Shown: positions 1-11,618, counted from the stretch's first letter. The stretch: 64,000 nucleotides of DNA from Elizabethkingia sp. YR214 (GCF_003058195.1 NZ_QBUH01000001.1:62001-126000); one strand, 5' to 3'. Notes: generated by a model not told the origin, from the sequence alone. Program-made: numbers and translations.

Positions 1-435
1 CCCAGAATAGTCATGTCTAAGGTAGTTAGCTCCAACTCTTGCATATGGATCAAACCAAGACTCTTCATTCCATAGACTGTTGAATTTGAATTGAAGACCT
101 AAACCAGCCATCAAGAAAAATTCTTTATCCATGTCAAATTTCTTGTTTCCAACATTACCTACAGAAGCCTGTAAGTCAACAACTAAATATTTGTTGATAT
201 TTCTAGCAACAGTTAATTTAGATAATGGTGGAGTAATAGAGAAATTATTCAAATTAAATAGCCTCTTAGTCAGATTCTGAGCTCCGAAGGTATTTGAGAA
301 ATTGTTAGCTTGTGCTTTGTGGTTTTCACCATGTGCACCCACACCAATTAACCACGGATTGCTCGTAGTCTGTGCGAACGCAGTAGTGGCTACCGTAAGT
401 GCCAATGCTGTAATTCCTAGTTTTAAATTTTTCAT
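1..435 (-). CDS. OmpA-like outer membrane protein, N-terminal part (runs off left edge)
   Basis: The minus-strand frame opens at an ATG at 435 and stays open for 145 codons to the window edge, so only the N-terminus is visible. Residues 1-21 form a signal peptide ending AFA before Gln. The rest alternates hydrophobic and polar residues and has glycine/aromatic-rich strands (for example GLGLQFKFNS and PYARVGANYLR), which fits the eight-stranded N-terminal barrel of flavobacterial OmpA/OprF-type porins. The C-terminal peptidoglycan-binding OmpA domain would lie outside the window, so the family call is an inference from barrel character and size. A promoter lies just upstream, overlapping the smpB stop. 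Confidence 0.75.
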   Translation of the reverse strand, partial: MKNLKLGITALALTVATTAFAQTTSNPWLIGVGAHGENHKAQANNFSNTFGAQNLTKRLFNLNNFSITPPLSKLTVARNINKYLVVDLQASVGNVGNKKFDMDKEFFLMAGLGLQFKFNSLWNEESWFDPYARVGANYLRHDYSG

Positions 436-464
436 AGAATTAAATGATTAAATAATTGATAATG

Positions 465-496
465 CAAAATAAATATAAAAATACGTATTAAACAAA
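465..496 (-). promoter_or_regulatory. Predicted Bacteroidota promoter for the OmpA-like gene
   Basis: Read on the minus strand there is TTTG (496-493), a 20-nt spacer, then TTATTTTG (472-465). The consensus is TTTG-N19..21-TAnnTTTG, so one -7 base differs. Transcription would begin about 27 nt before the ATG at 435. Confidence 0.5.
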
Positions 497-502
497 GTTT
501 TT

Positions 503-961
503 TTAAAAATTCTTTCGAATTCTGCTTAGATTTCTATCAGATTCACGCTTTTTAATAGATTCACGTTTGTCAAATAGTTTCTTTCCTCTTCCAAACCCAA
601 TAAGGAGTTTAGCTCTACCTTTATCATTTATATATAATTTTAAAGGTATTATTGTAAACCCTACATCTTTTACTTTTTTCTCCAAACGGGAAAGTTCTCC
701 TTTATGTAATAACAACTTTCGATCGCGTTTCGCCTTATGATTATAAAATGATCCCATCTTATACTCATCAATCATCATATTGACCACCCAAAGTTCACCG
801 TCTTTCATCTGGCAAAAACTTTCCGCAATTGATGCTTTAGAAGAACGCAATGACTTTATTTCGGTTCCGTACAAAACAATACCTGCTTCATATTCTTCAA
901 GTATTTCATACTCGAAGCGAGCTCTTCTGTTTACAATATTAACAGTTCTTTCAATTTTCAT
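503..961 (-). CDS. smpB: SsrA-binding protein SmpB
   Basis: SmpB binds tmRNA (SsrA) and delivers it to stalled ribosomes for trans-translation in the cytoplasm. The 152-residue product has the family hallmarks: VNRRARFEYEI near the N-terminus, GTEIKSLR followed by an SFC segment, a Y-NH-K-RDRKLLLH segment, the LKLYIN strand, and a basic tail (LFDKRESIKKRE) that inserts in the decoding channel. The frame is open further upstream to 1123, but that would run into the divergent ABC-F gene and its promoter. The ATG at 961 gives the usual family length and starts MKIERTV, so I chose it. Confidence 0.95.
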   Translation of the reverse strand: MKIERTVNIVNRRARFEYEILEEYEAGIVLYGTEIKSLRSSKASIAESFCQMKDGELWVVNMMIDEYKMGSFYNHKAKRDRKLLLHKGELSRLEKKVKDVGFTIIPLKLYINDKGRAKLLIGFGRGKKLFDKRESIKKRESDRNLSRIRKNF

Positions 962-1007
962 ACCAAAATTTAACAAAACACTAACATTTTTCCTCGAAGA
1001 CATATAA

Positions 1008-2672
<1,665 letters not shown>

Positions 2673-2692
2673 TCAATTCTATAATATAAGAG

Positions 2693-2732
2693 AAAATTAA
2701 AAGGATGATCAGTTGATCATCCTTTTAATTTT
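2693..2732. terminator. Bidirectional intrinsic terminator between ABC-F and M48 peptidase genes
   Basis: A perfect 19-bp inverted repeat (2693-2711 with 2714-2732) with a 2-nt loop. The stem ends in A/T runs on both sides, so it can serve the two convergent genes. Confidence 0.9.
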
Positions 2733-2736
2733 AAGT

Positions 2737-3549
2737 TTATTTCGTCAGTTTTGTTGTCGGAATTGTTACTGTACCCGGATCTTTCCATAATCCATCTTTT
2801 TCAGCTTTTTTCTTAATCACATCAGCTCTTTTTACGCTATCTGGATGTGAATTAAACATTTTCTGAAAACCACTTTGCTTATCTCCCTGCTCCGACAATA
2901 ATGCTAATTTTTTGAATGCGGTATACTCCGCTACAACATTATAACCATTCTTTTTCATAAAATCATATGAATAAACATCTGCCTCAGATTCCTGTTTTTT
3001 GCTATGGGCAGCATCCATCATTTCGTTGGCCATTTTCCCTAGTTGGCTTTCGTTTAAAGTCGCCACTGTTCTGGATGTAGCAGATGCAGCATCAAGAGCT
3101 GCAGCCTTCATGTATGCACTCTTCATAGCATCTTTAGTATCTTCATTCTTCACGTGTCCAATTTCATGGCCAATCACCGCAAGAATTTCATCATCAGTCA
3201 TAATATCCATTAGAGAAGAGAAAACTCTTACACTTCCGTCTGCACAAGCAAAAGCATTAATATCTTTTACTTTGTAAACTTTATAGTTTAGGTTTAATCC
3301 GTCTTGTGTTTTATGTTTTCCGAAAAGCTTATTCAATCGAATTGTATATGGATCTTTTGGTCCAGCTACCGCATTATTTTTATCCATCCATTCCACTGCT
3401 TCTTTGGAAAGATTAATAGCATCTGCATTACTAAAAGTTAGGGCCTTTAACCCTTTTCCTGCAACATCTGTGATTTTGCCCAAGCTAATTTGAGCATTTG
3501 ACATTGAAAAAGCGCCCAGTATTAATGCGCCTGCAATAATTCTTTTCAT
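2737..3549 (-). CDS. Exported M48-family zinc metallopeptidase
   Basis: The zinc site HEIGH is at residues 128-132, preceded by EILAVIG, and the downstream ESEAD (187-191) supplies the third zinc ligand, as in M48 peptidases such as BepA and Oma1. A signal peptide (1-19, ending SNA before Gln) predicts a periplasmic or outer-membrane-facing protein of 270 residues. It lacks the TPR tail of BepA and is nearer to the short single-domain members (LoiP/YcaL type), which take part in envelope protein quality control. The substrate is unknown. It is transcribed alone and converges on the ABC-F gene across a shared terminator. Confidence 0.9.
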   Translation of the reverse strand: MKRIIAGALILGAFSMSNAQISLGKITDVAGKGLKALTFSNADAINLSKEAVEWMDKNNAVAGPKDPYTIRLNKLFGKHKTQDGLNLNYKVYKVKDINAFACADGSVRVFSSLMDIMTDDEILAVIGHEIGHVKNEDTKDAMKSAYMKAAALDAASATSRTVATLNESQLGKMANEMMDAAHSKKQESEADVYSYDFMKKNGYNVVAEYTAFKKLALLSEQGDKQSGFQKMFNSHPDSVKRADVIKKKAEKDGLWKDPGTVTIPTTKLTK

Positions 3550-3679
3550 TTTATAGTATTTTTAAGTTGTTCGCGCAAGATACAATTTTTAAACACCACC
3601 CAGTGATTTAAATAAGCAATTTTCTATTACTACAAAATTAATTTTGGTAAAACTATTAAGACATACACTTTTTATTTCC

Positions 3680-3687
3680 TATATTTG
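3680..3687 (+). promoter_or_regulatory. Predicted -7 box for recJ
   Basis: TATATTTG matches TAnnTTTG exactly and ends 7 nt before the ATG at 3695, implying a leader of only a few nucleotides. No -33 TTTG is visible at the usual spacing. Confidence 0.55.
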
Positions 3688-3694
3688 TTACCCT

Positions 3695-5404
3695 ATGATG
3701 CAACGATGGATCTACAAACCGACCCCTTCCGAAGACGTAATAGATAGTATCAGCTCTTCGCTGGGATTTGGTTATTTAGCATCCAAAATTCTGGTTATGC
3801 GGGGTATAGATTCTTACCAGAAAGCCAGAGAATTCTTCAAGCCGAAATCGTCTGATATCCACAATCCTTTTCTGATGGTAGATATGCAGAAAGCAGTAGA
3901 TAGAATTGCTACAGCTATCGAAAACGGAGAAAAAATATTAGTCTTTGGAGATTATGATGTAGACGGTACAACTGCCGTTGCATTAATGTACTTATACCTT
4001 AGCAAAATCTGTGACAAGAAATATTTAGATTTTTATATTCCGGACAGAAATCTGGAGGGTTATGGCGTTTCCACTGAGGGGATAGATTATGCAAAAGAAA
4101 ATGATTTTTCATTAATCATTGCATTAGACTGCGGCATCAAGTCTGCAGACAAAGTTGACTATGCTAATAGTCTAGGAATTGACTTTATCATTTGCGACCA
4201 CCACCTTCCCGGTGATGAGATTCCGAAAGCAGCAGCTGTTCTTGATCCTAAGCGAAAGGACTGTGAATATCCTTATAAGGATCTTAGTGGTTGTGGTGTT
4301 GGTTATAAACTTTGCCAGGCACTGAATACAATCTATAAAATTTCGGATCACGAATTACAAGATCTAACAGATCTTTTGGCAATAAGTATTGCTGCAGATA
4401 TTGTTCCTATAACTGGTGAAAACAGAGTGTTTGCCAAAATGGGGCTCAATAAACTGCGTAAAACAAAAAAACAGGGGTTAAAGATTTTAATTCCTTACGA
4501 AAAGCTTCAGAACTTTACAATTTCAAATATCGTTTTTGAAATTGCTCCTAAAATTAATGCGGCTGGTAGAATTTCTCACGGGAAGGCTGCCGTAGAGTTA
4601 ATGATTGCAGAAAATGCTAAACAGGCCCACCTCATCGCTGATCAGATTGTCAATCTAAACGATGAGAGAAAGGAATTGGACAGTAATATGACCCAGCAGG
4701 CAATTGATCAGGTTATTGAGACAAAACAAGAGGAAACATTCAGTACAATTGTTTATCAGTCTGAATGGAATAAAGGCGTAATTGGTATTGTTGCATCCAG
4801 ACTAATCGAATTATATTACAAACCAACGCTCGTATTTACAGATGGTACTAATGGTGAAATGGTTGCTTCAGCTCGTTCTGTAGCAGACTTTGATCTTCAC
4901 AATGCACTAGATGTGTGTTCAGATTTATTTTTAAAATTTGGAGGACACCGTGCAGCAGCCGGGTTGTCTATGGAGAAAAAGCATTTTGAAGCATTTAAAA
5001 CAAAATTTGAAGAGACCGTAAAAAACTCAATAAAGGAGCATCAGAAAACTCCAAGCATTGAAATTGATGCTGAAATTTCTCTGAACGATTTAACTAATGA
5101 TTTTTTCCAGTTCCATAGATGGCTGGCTCCTTTTGGCCCTGAAAACATGAAACCTGTTTTGGTAATTAAAAATGCCAGAGTAAGTGGCCATGTAAGGAAA
5201 ATAGGAAAGCAAAGTTCCCATCTGAAATTTAATATAGTTCAGGATTCTTCCAGAAAAGGAATAGAATGCCTGGCCTTCAAAATGGGAGAACATGCCACTG
5301 ACTTCAAAACCAAAACTTTTGATATTGCATTTACTATTGAAGAGAACCATTGGAAAGATAATCTAACTTACTATCTCAATGTAAGAGATGTTATTTTTCA
5401 TTAA
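3695..5404 (+). CDS. recJ: Single-stranded-DNA 5'-3' exonuclease RecJ
   Basis: RecJ degrades single-stranded DNA 5' to 3' in recombination and mismatch repair. The 569-residue product carries the DHH-superfamily motifs in order: GDYDVDG (85-91), LDCGIKS (about 144-150) and CDHHLPG (167-173). The DHHA1 motif GGHRAAAG lies further on, and an OB-like C-terminal region follows. A TTG-initiated extension to 3644 is possible but overlaps the -7 box at 3680-3687, so I place the start at the ATG at 3695; a second ATG follows directly at 3698. nadD begins 19 nt after the stop. Confidence 0.95.
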   Translation: MMQRWIYKPTPSEDVIDSISSSLGFGYLASKILVMRGIDSYQKAREFFKPKSSDIHNPFLMVDMQKAVDRIATAIENGEKILVFGDYDVDGTTAVALMYLYLSKICDKKYLDFYIPDRNLEGYGVSTEGIDYAKENDFSLIIALDCGIKSADKVDYANSLGIDFIICDHHLPGDEIPKAAAVLDPKRKDCEYPYKDLSGCGVGYKLCQALNTIYKISDHELQDLTDLLAISIAADIVPITGENRVFAKMGLNKLRKTKKQGLKILIPYEKLQNFTISNIVFEIAPKINAAGRISHGKAAVELMIAENAKQAHLIADQIVNLNDERKELDSNMTQQAIDQVIETKQEETFSTIVYQSEWNKGVIGIVASRLIELYYKPTLVFTDGTNGEMVASARSVADFDLHNALDVCSDLFLKFGGHRAAAGLSMEKKHFEAFKTKFEETVKNSIKEHQKTPSIEIDAEISLNDLTNDFFQFHRWLAPFGPENMKPVLVIKNARVSGHVRKIGKQSSHLKFNIVQDSSRKGIECLAFKMGEHATDFKTKTFDIAFTIEENHWKDNLTYYLNVRDVIFH

Positions 5405-5411
5405 TTTTTTC

Positions 5412-5419
5412 TAAAATTG
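5412..5419 (+). promoter_or_regulatory. Possible -7 box for nadD
   Basis: TAAAATTG matches TAnnTTTG at all but one position and lies 4 nt before the nadD ATG. nadD may equally be read through from recJ. Confidence 0.3.
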
Positions 5420-5423
5420 CATC

Positions 5424-6008
5424 ATGAAAAAAGTAGGTTTATTTTTTGGTTCTTTTAATCCTATTCATATTGGGCATCTTATTTTATCCAATTATATTCT
5501 GGAAAATACAGATCTGGAAGAAATATGGTTTGTAGTAAGCCCCCAGAATCCCTTTAAGTCTAAAGCCAATTTACTGGATGAATACAATCGTCTGGAAATG
5601 GTAAATCTTGCAGTAAAAAGCTATCCAAAACTAAAGGCTTCGGATATTGAATTCAGCCTCCCCCGCCCTTCTTATACGATAGATACTTTAACCTATCTAC
5701 ACGAAAAATTTCCAGATCATGGATTTTGTCTTATCATGGGAGAAGACAATCTGGAGAGTCTTCCTAAATGGAAAAATTATGAACAACTAATCGCCCAACA
5801 TGAATTAATTGTTTATCCTCGAGTATTCGCGGAAAAGAAAAATACAGATCAGTATCTCCAGGATGTTAATATACACCTTGTAAAAGCTCCCATTGTAGAG
5901 CTATCTGCCACGGAAATAAGAGATATGATTAAGGCCGGTAAAAATGTACGTCCAATGCTACCACCAGAAGTTTTTGAATATCTGGAGGGAAGTAATTTTT
6001 ATAAATAA
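5424..6008 (+). CDS. nadD: Nicotinate-nucleotide adenylyltransferase
   Basis: NadD adenylates nicotinate mononucleotide to deamido-NAD, a step of NAD synthesis. The nucleotidyltransferase signature GSFNPIHIGH spans residues 9-18, with the HxGH pair that binds ATP phosphates. The C-terminal SATEIR motif (161-166) matches the family's SSTxIR. The 194-residue length is normal. It sits 19 nt after recJ. The other NAD gene here, pncB, is 56 kb away and makes NadD's substrate. Confidence 0.95.
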   Translation: MKKVGLFFGSFNPIHIGHLILSNYILENTDLEEIWFVVSPQNPFKSKANLLDEYNRLEMVNLAVKSYPKLKASDIEFSLPRPSYTIDTLTYLHEKFPDHGFCLIMGEDNLESLPKWKNYEQLIAQHELIVYPRVFAEKKNTDQYLQDVNIHLVKAPIVELSATEIRDMIKAGKNVRPMLPPEVFEYLEGSNFYK

Positions 6009-6080
6009 ATTAGAGCCAGAAGCATTTTCAATTACAGAGAAGCTAACAACAATCAGCTGCTAATTCTAACAACTAATCAT

Positions 6081-6088
6081 TATCTTTG
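6081..6088 (+). promoter_or_regulatory. Predicted -7 box for the DUF3817 gene
   Basis: TATCTTTG is an exact TAnnTTTG match, 7 nt before the ATG at 6096, with no recognisable -33 element. The implied leader is about 4 nt. Confidence 0.5.
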
Positions 6089-6095
6089 CAGCAGA

Positions 6096-6440
6096 ATGGA
6101 ATTTATCAACCGCTATTTCAGTAAATACCCCGAAGAAACAATTATCAAATGGTTTAAAAACATTTGTATTGCAGAGGCCGTTTCATGTTTTCTGCTTTAT
6201 TGTATAGCCATGGTATGGAAGCGTTATGATCCGGACGGATTATTATCCACAATTTTCATTATTGTTGTTGGTAACATTCACGGTCTATTTTTTACACTAT
6301 ACTTACTTTTATGTCTTCCTGCCAGAAAAATTTATAACTGGGATGACGAAGATTTTGTTTTCGCACTTTTAGCTGCCCTATTCCCTTTTGCAACCATTTG
6401 GGTAGACAAATCTCTAGCAAAAAAAAACAGAGAAGAATAA
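6096..6440 (+). CDS. DUF3817-family small integral membrane protein
   Basis: A 114-residue protein with three hydrophobic segments (about 24-42, 48-72 and 88-104). It shows the DUF3817 pattern: an N-terminal EAVSCFLL segment, a central HGLFF motif at the start of the second helix pair, and a final hydrophobic helix ending in a charged tail. The family has no defined function. The start is the only ATG near a consensus -7 box and gives the usual family length. It stands between nadD and an unrelated barrel gene and appears to be its own transcription unit. Confidence 0.75.
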   Translation: MEFINRYFSKYPEETIIKWFKNICIAEAVSCFLLYCIAMVWKRYDPDGLLSTIFIIVVGNIHGLFFTLYLLLCLPARKIYNWDDEDFVFALLAALFPFATIWVDKSLAKKNREE

Positions 6441-6469
6441 TTTTTTCACTTTAACATGTAACAATTTTA

Positions 6470-6499
6470 ACCTCTCAATTGTCTAATTGATAAAGAGGT
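6470..6499 (+). terminator. Possible terminator hairpin after the DUF3817 gene
   Basis: A 6-bp outer stem (6470-6475 with 6494-6499) encloses a 5-bp inner stem (6476-6480 with 6485-6489), with a 4-nt bulge on one side and a short T-rich run afterwards. It is weaker than the other terminators in the window. Confidence 0.35.
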
Positions 6500-6575
6500 A
6501 ATTTTCTGTAGTTAATTTTTATATCTGATAATCAATGAGTTAAATTCAGTATTAAAAATATTTTACTACTTTGTA

Positions 6576-6607
6576 TTGCATAATACTAATTTATAATTAT
6601 ATCTTTG
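6576..6607 (+). promoter_or_regulatory. Predicted promoter for the outer-membrane barrel gene at 6671
   Basis: TTG (6576-6578), a 21-nt spacer, then TATCTTTG (6600-6607), an exact -7 match. The leader would be about 60 nt. Confidence 0.6.
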
Positions 6608-6670
6608 CCATGTAAAATATTAGATAATAAAAAATACTAAGCACTAATTAACACCTAAAATAAACTTGCT

Positions 6671-9004
6671 ATGAAACGATTAATCTTCTCTATAGGAATT
6701 CTGGGGAGTATCCTGGTAACAGCACAGCAATCCAAAAAAGATACAGCCACCACAAAAAAGATTGAGGAAGTAACACTTACAAAGAAAGTCTTTCAGAAAA
6801 AAACAGACAGATTTGTTTATGACGTAGCAGCATCTCCTGTAGCAAAAGGAAATACAGCTCTTAATCTTTTAAAAGAAACACCATTAGTTTCTACAACAGA
6901 TGATAAAACACTAAAAATTGCTGGTAAGTCTAACGCTATTATTTTTATCAACGGAAGAAAAACTCAAATGGATGCAGATGCTCTTGCGGCGTTTTTGAAA
7001 AATACTCCCGCAGAGAATATCCAGAAAATAGAAGTGATTACGATGCCTGGAAGTGAATATCAGGTAGAATCATCAGACGGAATTATCAACATTATACTTA
7101 AAAAAAGAGCTGATAACGGATTAAATGGAAATCTGAGAATGACAAATAATCAGGGACGTTTCAATAATCCCGGAGCAGGAGTTTCCGTCAATTACAGAAA
7201 AGATAAACTCGGTATAAGTTCTAGTTTTAATACAAGTGACTGGACATCATACCAAACATATCTATTAAGAAACGGTAACGAGCGTTCAACAAACCAATCA
7301 CAAGGTTCTGTTAACGATCCGAATAAAAACTATGGCGGTTATCTGAATGTTGACTATGCACTAACTGACAATAGTAACTTGGCATTAAGCTATAATACCT
7401 GGTATAATAAAAGCTTTGCATCTACGTCCGACTTGTTCAATACAGTAAAATTCCTGGATGATAAGAATAAGTGGCAAAGCAGATATAATTGGACGAAAAG
7501 CTATGAAAATGCCCAATCCTATAATAATTCTGTCAATTTAAATTATGAATTAAAGACAGATTCTTTAGGAAGTAAATTAAATGTGAATGCTGCTTACCTG
7601 AACTACCACAGAGGGCAGAATAGTACCAATACAACAATAAATGCTAACCAAAATGGAGATATCATTTATAGAAATTCTGGCACGCCAGATATAATGACCA
7701 ATATTGTACAAAGCACGCCCCAGATGATCAATAATTTTTCAGGAATGGTGGACTATGTACAAAAGTTTAAGAATGATTTTACACTAAGTGTTGGTGGAAA
7801 TTACAATCACACCAAAACTGATAACGATACTAAATCCTATACAGACAATTGGAATGCTAAGGATAATAAATATGACAGAGTATATAACCCTAATCATTTT
7901 ATTTATACTGAAAATATTTATGGTCTCTATCTGACATTGGATAAAAAGTTCTCGGATAAATTTAGCGGAAAAGTTGGTGCCCGCTATGAAATAACCAATA
8001 GTGTTGGAGAATCATCGAATGCTGCAGATCCAAGTTTGAGCAAAATCAAAAGAGATTACAACAATTTTCTTCCATACTTGAGTCTGAATTATGCAATTAA
8101 CAAGGATAATAATATTTCTTATGCATTTTCAAGCAGAATGAGAAGACCTTCTTTCTGGGAGCTAAACCCTGTTAGAACTTATCTGACACAATATAACTAT
8201 ATCCAGAATAATCCTTTTGTAAAGGCATCATCGACTTACAATCAGGAGCTGACTTATATGTACAAAAACTCATATTATTTCATTGTAGGGCATAGTTTCT
8301 ATAAGGATGTTATTACACAGGTTCCTTTACAGAGAGAAAGAACAGTAGATGTGATTAAACTTGATGCAAATAATAACCCTGTTATAGATCCGGCAACCAA
8401 CAATCCTGTTACCTATCCTACTACGATTAATGAGCTTCGTTACATCCGTACCAATTTCGGAAATAAACAAGAGCTTAATTTTACTGTAGGAATGCAAAAA
8501 AGCTTCTTCAAGGGATACTGGACTACAACTCTTAATGTAGGTGTTCTAGTCAATATTAACAAAGGATATCTGGACACAGATCCGTTGAATGGGGACAAGT
8601 TCATCCCATATATTAACAACGTAAATTCAACAAGTTTAAATCTTCAGGCCAATAACAATATTCGTCTGGATAAAGCTAAAACGTGGTATGCAGGTATCAA
8701 TTACTGGTTTGTAGATAAACAACAAATAGAGTTGGGACAACTAGGTGCATTAGGAAGCTTAGATCTTAGTCTGAAAAAAATATGGGGAGACTGGACCTTT
8801 ATGGCTACTGTATACGACGTATTAGATACAAATAAAGTAATCATTAACGATCCAAAACTTAACGGAAGCTTTAATTATGTAAACAACTATATGTACAGAC
8901 GCCAACTGGATTTATCCATCACTTATAATTTCGGAAATAAGAAAGTTAAAAAAGTACGTGATATAGAAGCTGCTACTGATGCTATAAAAAACAGAACAAA
9001 ATAA
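6671..9004 (+). CDS. Outer-membrane beta-barrel protein (TonB-receptor-like, OMP_b-brl_3 type)
   Basis: A 777-residue outer-membrane protein. A signal peptide (1-18, ending VTA before Gln-Gln) is followed by a short linker and a plug-like domain (about 45-155) containing the IIFINGRK strand, an IQKIEVITMPGSEY segment and a GIINIILKK segment, as in TonB-dependent receptor plugs. The remainder (about 160-760) is a long run of amphipathic strands rich in Asn and Tyr. It lacks an N-terminal carboxypeptidase-regulatory-like domain, unlike its relative at 12.8-15.2 kb. No SusD-like partner lies beside it, and its ligand cannot be read from sequence. It ends before a very strong bidirectional terminator. 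Confidence 0.85.
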   Translation: MKRLIFSIGILGSILVTAQQSKKDTATTKKIEEVTLTKKVFQKKTDRFVYDVAASPVAKGNTALNLLKETPLVSTTDDKTLKIAGKSNAIIFINGRKTQMDADALAAFLKNTPAENIQKIEVITMPGSEYQVESSDGIINIILKKRADNGLNGNLRMTNNQGRFNNPGAGVSVNYRKDKLGISSSFNTSDWTSYQTYLLRNGNERSTNQSQGSVNDPNKNYGGYLNVDYALTDNSNLALSYNTWYNKSFASTSDLFNTVKFLDDKNKWQSRYNWTKSYENAQSYNNSVNLNYELKTDSLGSKLNVNAAYLNYHRGQNSTNTTINANQNGDIIYRNSGTPDIMTNIVQSTPQMINNFSGMVDYVQKFKNDFTLSVGGNYNHTKTDNDTKSYTDNWNAKDNKYDRVYNPNHFIYTENIYGLYLTLDKKFSDKFSGKVGARYEITNSVGESSNAADPSLSKIKRDYNNFLPYLSLNYAINKDNNISYAFSSRMRRPSFWELNPVRTYLTQYNYIQNNPFVKASSTYNQELTYMYKNSYYFIVGHSFYKDVITQVPLQRERTVDVIKLDANNNPVIDPATNNPVTYPTTINELRYIRTNFGNKQELNFTVGMQKSFFKGYWTTTLNVGVLVNINKGYLDTDPLNGDKFIPYINNVNSTSLNLQANNNIRLDKAKTWYAGINYWFVDKQQIELGQLGALGSLDLSLKKIWGDWTFMATVYDVLDTNKVIINDPKLNGSFNYVNNYMYRRQLDLSITYNFGNKKVKKVRDIEAATDAIKNRTK

Positions 9005-9035
9005 ATCAAACCAATATCAAACTATATTTTTCACG

Positions 9036-9068
9036 AAACGCGCCGCAGGCAAAGCCTGCGGCGCGTTT
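9036..9068. terminator. GC-rich bidirectional terminator
   Basis: A 15-bp perfect stem (9036-9050 with 9054-9068) with a 3-nt AAA loop. It is unusually GC-rich for this window and flanked by T-rich sequence on both strands. It separates the convergent barrel gene and the CtlX-like gene. Confidence 0.93.
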
Positions 9069-9087
9069 ATTTTTATATATTATATCT

Positions 9088-10011
9088 TTATTTTTTCGGA
9101 AGAAAAACTTCAGCCATCATACAACGGGCACTACCACCACCATTCTTTTCTATTGTATGAAGATCCGAATGTAATATCTCGGCATGTGCTTCTATAGTTT
9201 GAATCTGCCTTGAGGTAAGACTCTTATATGCACATTCACTCATTACTAAAAATTTATGCCCTTCATTATTCCTTACTTCAAGCATATTACCCGCAAAATT
9301 CTGCATTTGTTCTTCAGAAATTTCAATTACTTCTTTATGATTTTCCGTAAGGGCTTTTTCTACCAATTCTCTTTCTGTAGTATCATCAATTGTATCCAGA
9401 CAAATTACAGCATAGTCACTTCCTACACACATCATAACATTTGTATGATAAATCGGAAGTCTTTCTCCGTTTACAGACTGGAAAGAATGAAATACTACAG
9501 GTTCATAACCAAATTCAGCACACCATTTTCTGAAAATTTCTTCATCCAGACGTAATGAAATAGCTCCGTAAGCAATTTTATTTTCACGATCCAAAATCAT
9601 ACTCCCGGTTCCTTCCAAAAATTTGTTTTCTGCTTCAAATACTGAATAATCTTTAACAGCAGCAATGCTAAGTCCTTTTTCGGACAATTGATCTAAAATA
9701 TCATTTCTGCGTTCCAGTCTTCTGTTTTCAGCAAACATTGGATATAAAATTACAGTACCATCCTGATGGAAACTCACCCAGTTATTTGGGAAGATAGAAT
9801 CTGGCGTATGTGGGTCCAAGGTATCCTTTACAGTAATTACATTCACCCCTTTGCTTCTAAGCTTATCTACAAAAGCATTAAACTCTCTCAGTGCTTCAGA
9901 TTGTGTTTCTTTAGATTCATCATTTACCTGAAAATAATTATTTACCGCCGTTTGTGCATTAAATCCAAATGCAATAGGCTCTATCATTAAAATCGTATCA
10001 GTTGACTGCAT
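9088..10011 (-). CDS. ctlX: CtlX-like citrulline/arginine-type hydrolase (amidinotransferase fold)
   Basis: A cytoplasmic enzyme of 307 residues in the guanidino-group-modifying superfamily (arginine deiminase, DDAH, amidinotransferases). The substrate loop FPNNWVSFH (74-82), a central IYHTNVMM segment with the catalytic His, and the C-terminal GGGSARC with nucleophile Cys297 are all present. The FPNNW and GGGSARC pattern fits the subfamily annotated as citrulline-utilisation hydrolase CtlX. Substrate assignment rests on family naming and could instead be another guanidino or ureido compound. Its promoter overlaps the metY terminator, and a second fold relative lies just beyond metY. Confidence 0.8.
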   Translation of the reverse strand: MQSTDTILMIEPIAFGFNAQTAVNNYFQVNDESKETQSEALREFNAFVDKLRSKGVNVITVKDTLDPHTPDSIFPNNWVSFHQDGTVILYPMFAENRRLERRNDILDQLSEKGLSIAAVKDYSVFEAENKFLEGTGSMILDRENKIAYGAISLRLDEEIFRKWCAEFGYEPVVFHSFQSVNGERLPIYHTNVMMCVGSDYAVICLDTIDDTTERELVEKALTENHKEVIEISEEQMQNFAGNMLEVRNNEGHKFLVMSECAYKSLTSRQIQTIEAHAEILHSDLHTIEKNGGGSARCMMAEVFLPKK

Positions 10012-10027
10012 AATATTTATTATAGAG

Positions 10028-10035
10028 CAAAAATA
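10028..10035 (-). promoter_or_regulatory. Predicted -7 box for the ctlX-like gene
   Basis: On the minus strand TATTTTTG is an exact TAnnTTTG match 16 nt before the ATG. A TTG 22 nt upstream (10060-10058) may be the -33 element. The box sits in the U-tract of the metY terminator. Confidence 0.5.
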
Positions 10036-10039
10036 AAAA

Positions 10040-10067
10040 AGTTCCGTCGAATCTCTTCAACGGAACT
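10040..10067 (-). terminator. Intrinsic terminator after metY
   Basis: An 8-bp stem (10040-10047 with 10060-10067), extended by partial inner pairing, is followed on the minus strand by a run of T residues. Confidence 0.8.
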
Positions 10068-10098
10068 GTTAATAAAAGTAAAGTAAGTACGAATATTT

Positions 10099-11403
<1,305 letters not shown>

Positions 11404-11452
11404 TTATCTATTAGTTCAGACTTATCCAAGAAATGAGTAAATGCCGGAGAAT

Positions 11453-11488
11453 AAAAAAACTCTTCCGACAAGTCGAAAGAGTTTTGAG
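11453..11488 (-). terminator. Terminator of the metY riboswitch expression platform
   Basis: On the minus strand an AACTCTTTCGAC arm pairs with GTCGGAAGAGTT across a 2-nt loop and runs into seven T residues. It lies between the SAM-I aptamer and the metY start, where a SAM-controlled terminator is expected. Confidence 0.85.
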
Positions 11489-11522
11489 TATTTTGTTATA
11501 AATATTTCAAAATTTTTTCAGA

Positions 11523-11618
11523 CTTATCTTTCCCTTTTTTTGGGGTTGAATGTGGCACCTTACTTTTGCAGGTTGCCAAGACTTCACCGGGTCAATTCCC
11601 TCCGTCTTTCTGGATAAG
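11523..11618 (-). ncRNA. SAM-I (S-box) riboswitch upstream of metY
   Basis: Read 5' to 3' on the minus strand, P1 is CTTATC (from 11618) closing with GATAAG (to 11523). The conserved S-box core is present in order: an AGACGGAGGGA segment, CCCGGTGAAGTCTTGGCAACC, then AAGGTGCCA, and a closing AAAGATAAG. Those core blocks and their order match the SAM-I class, which binds S-adenosylmethionine. A promoter lies just upstream and a terminator hairpin follows before metY. A short frame runs across this stretch but has no protein character. Confidence 0.93.
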
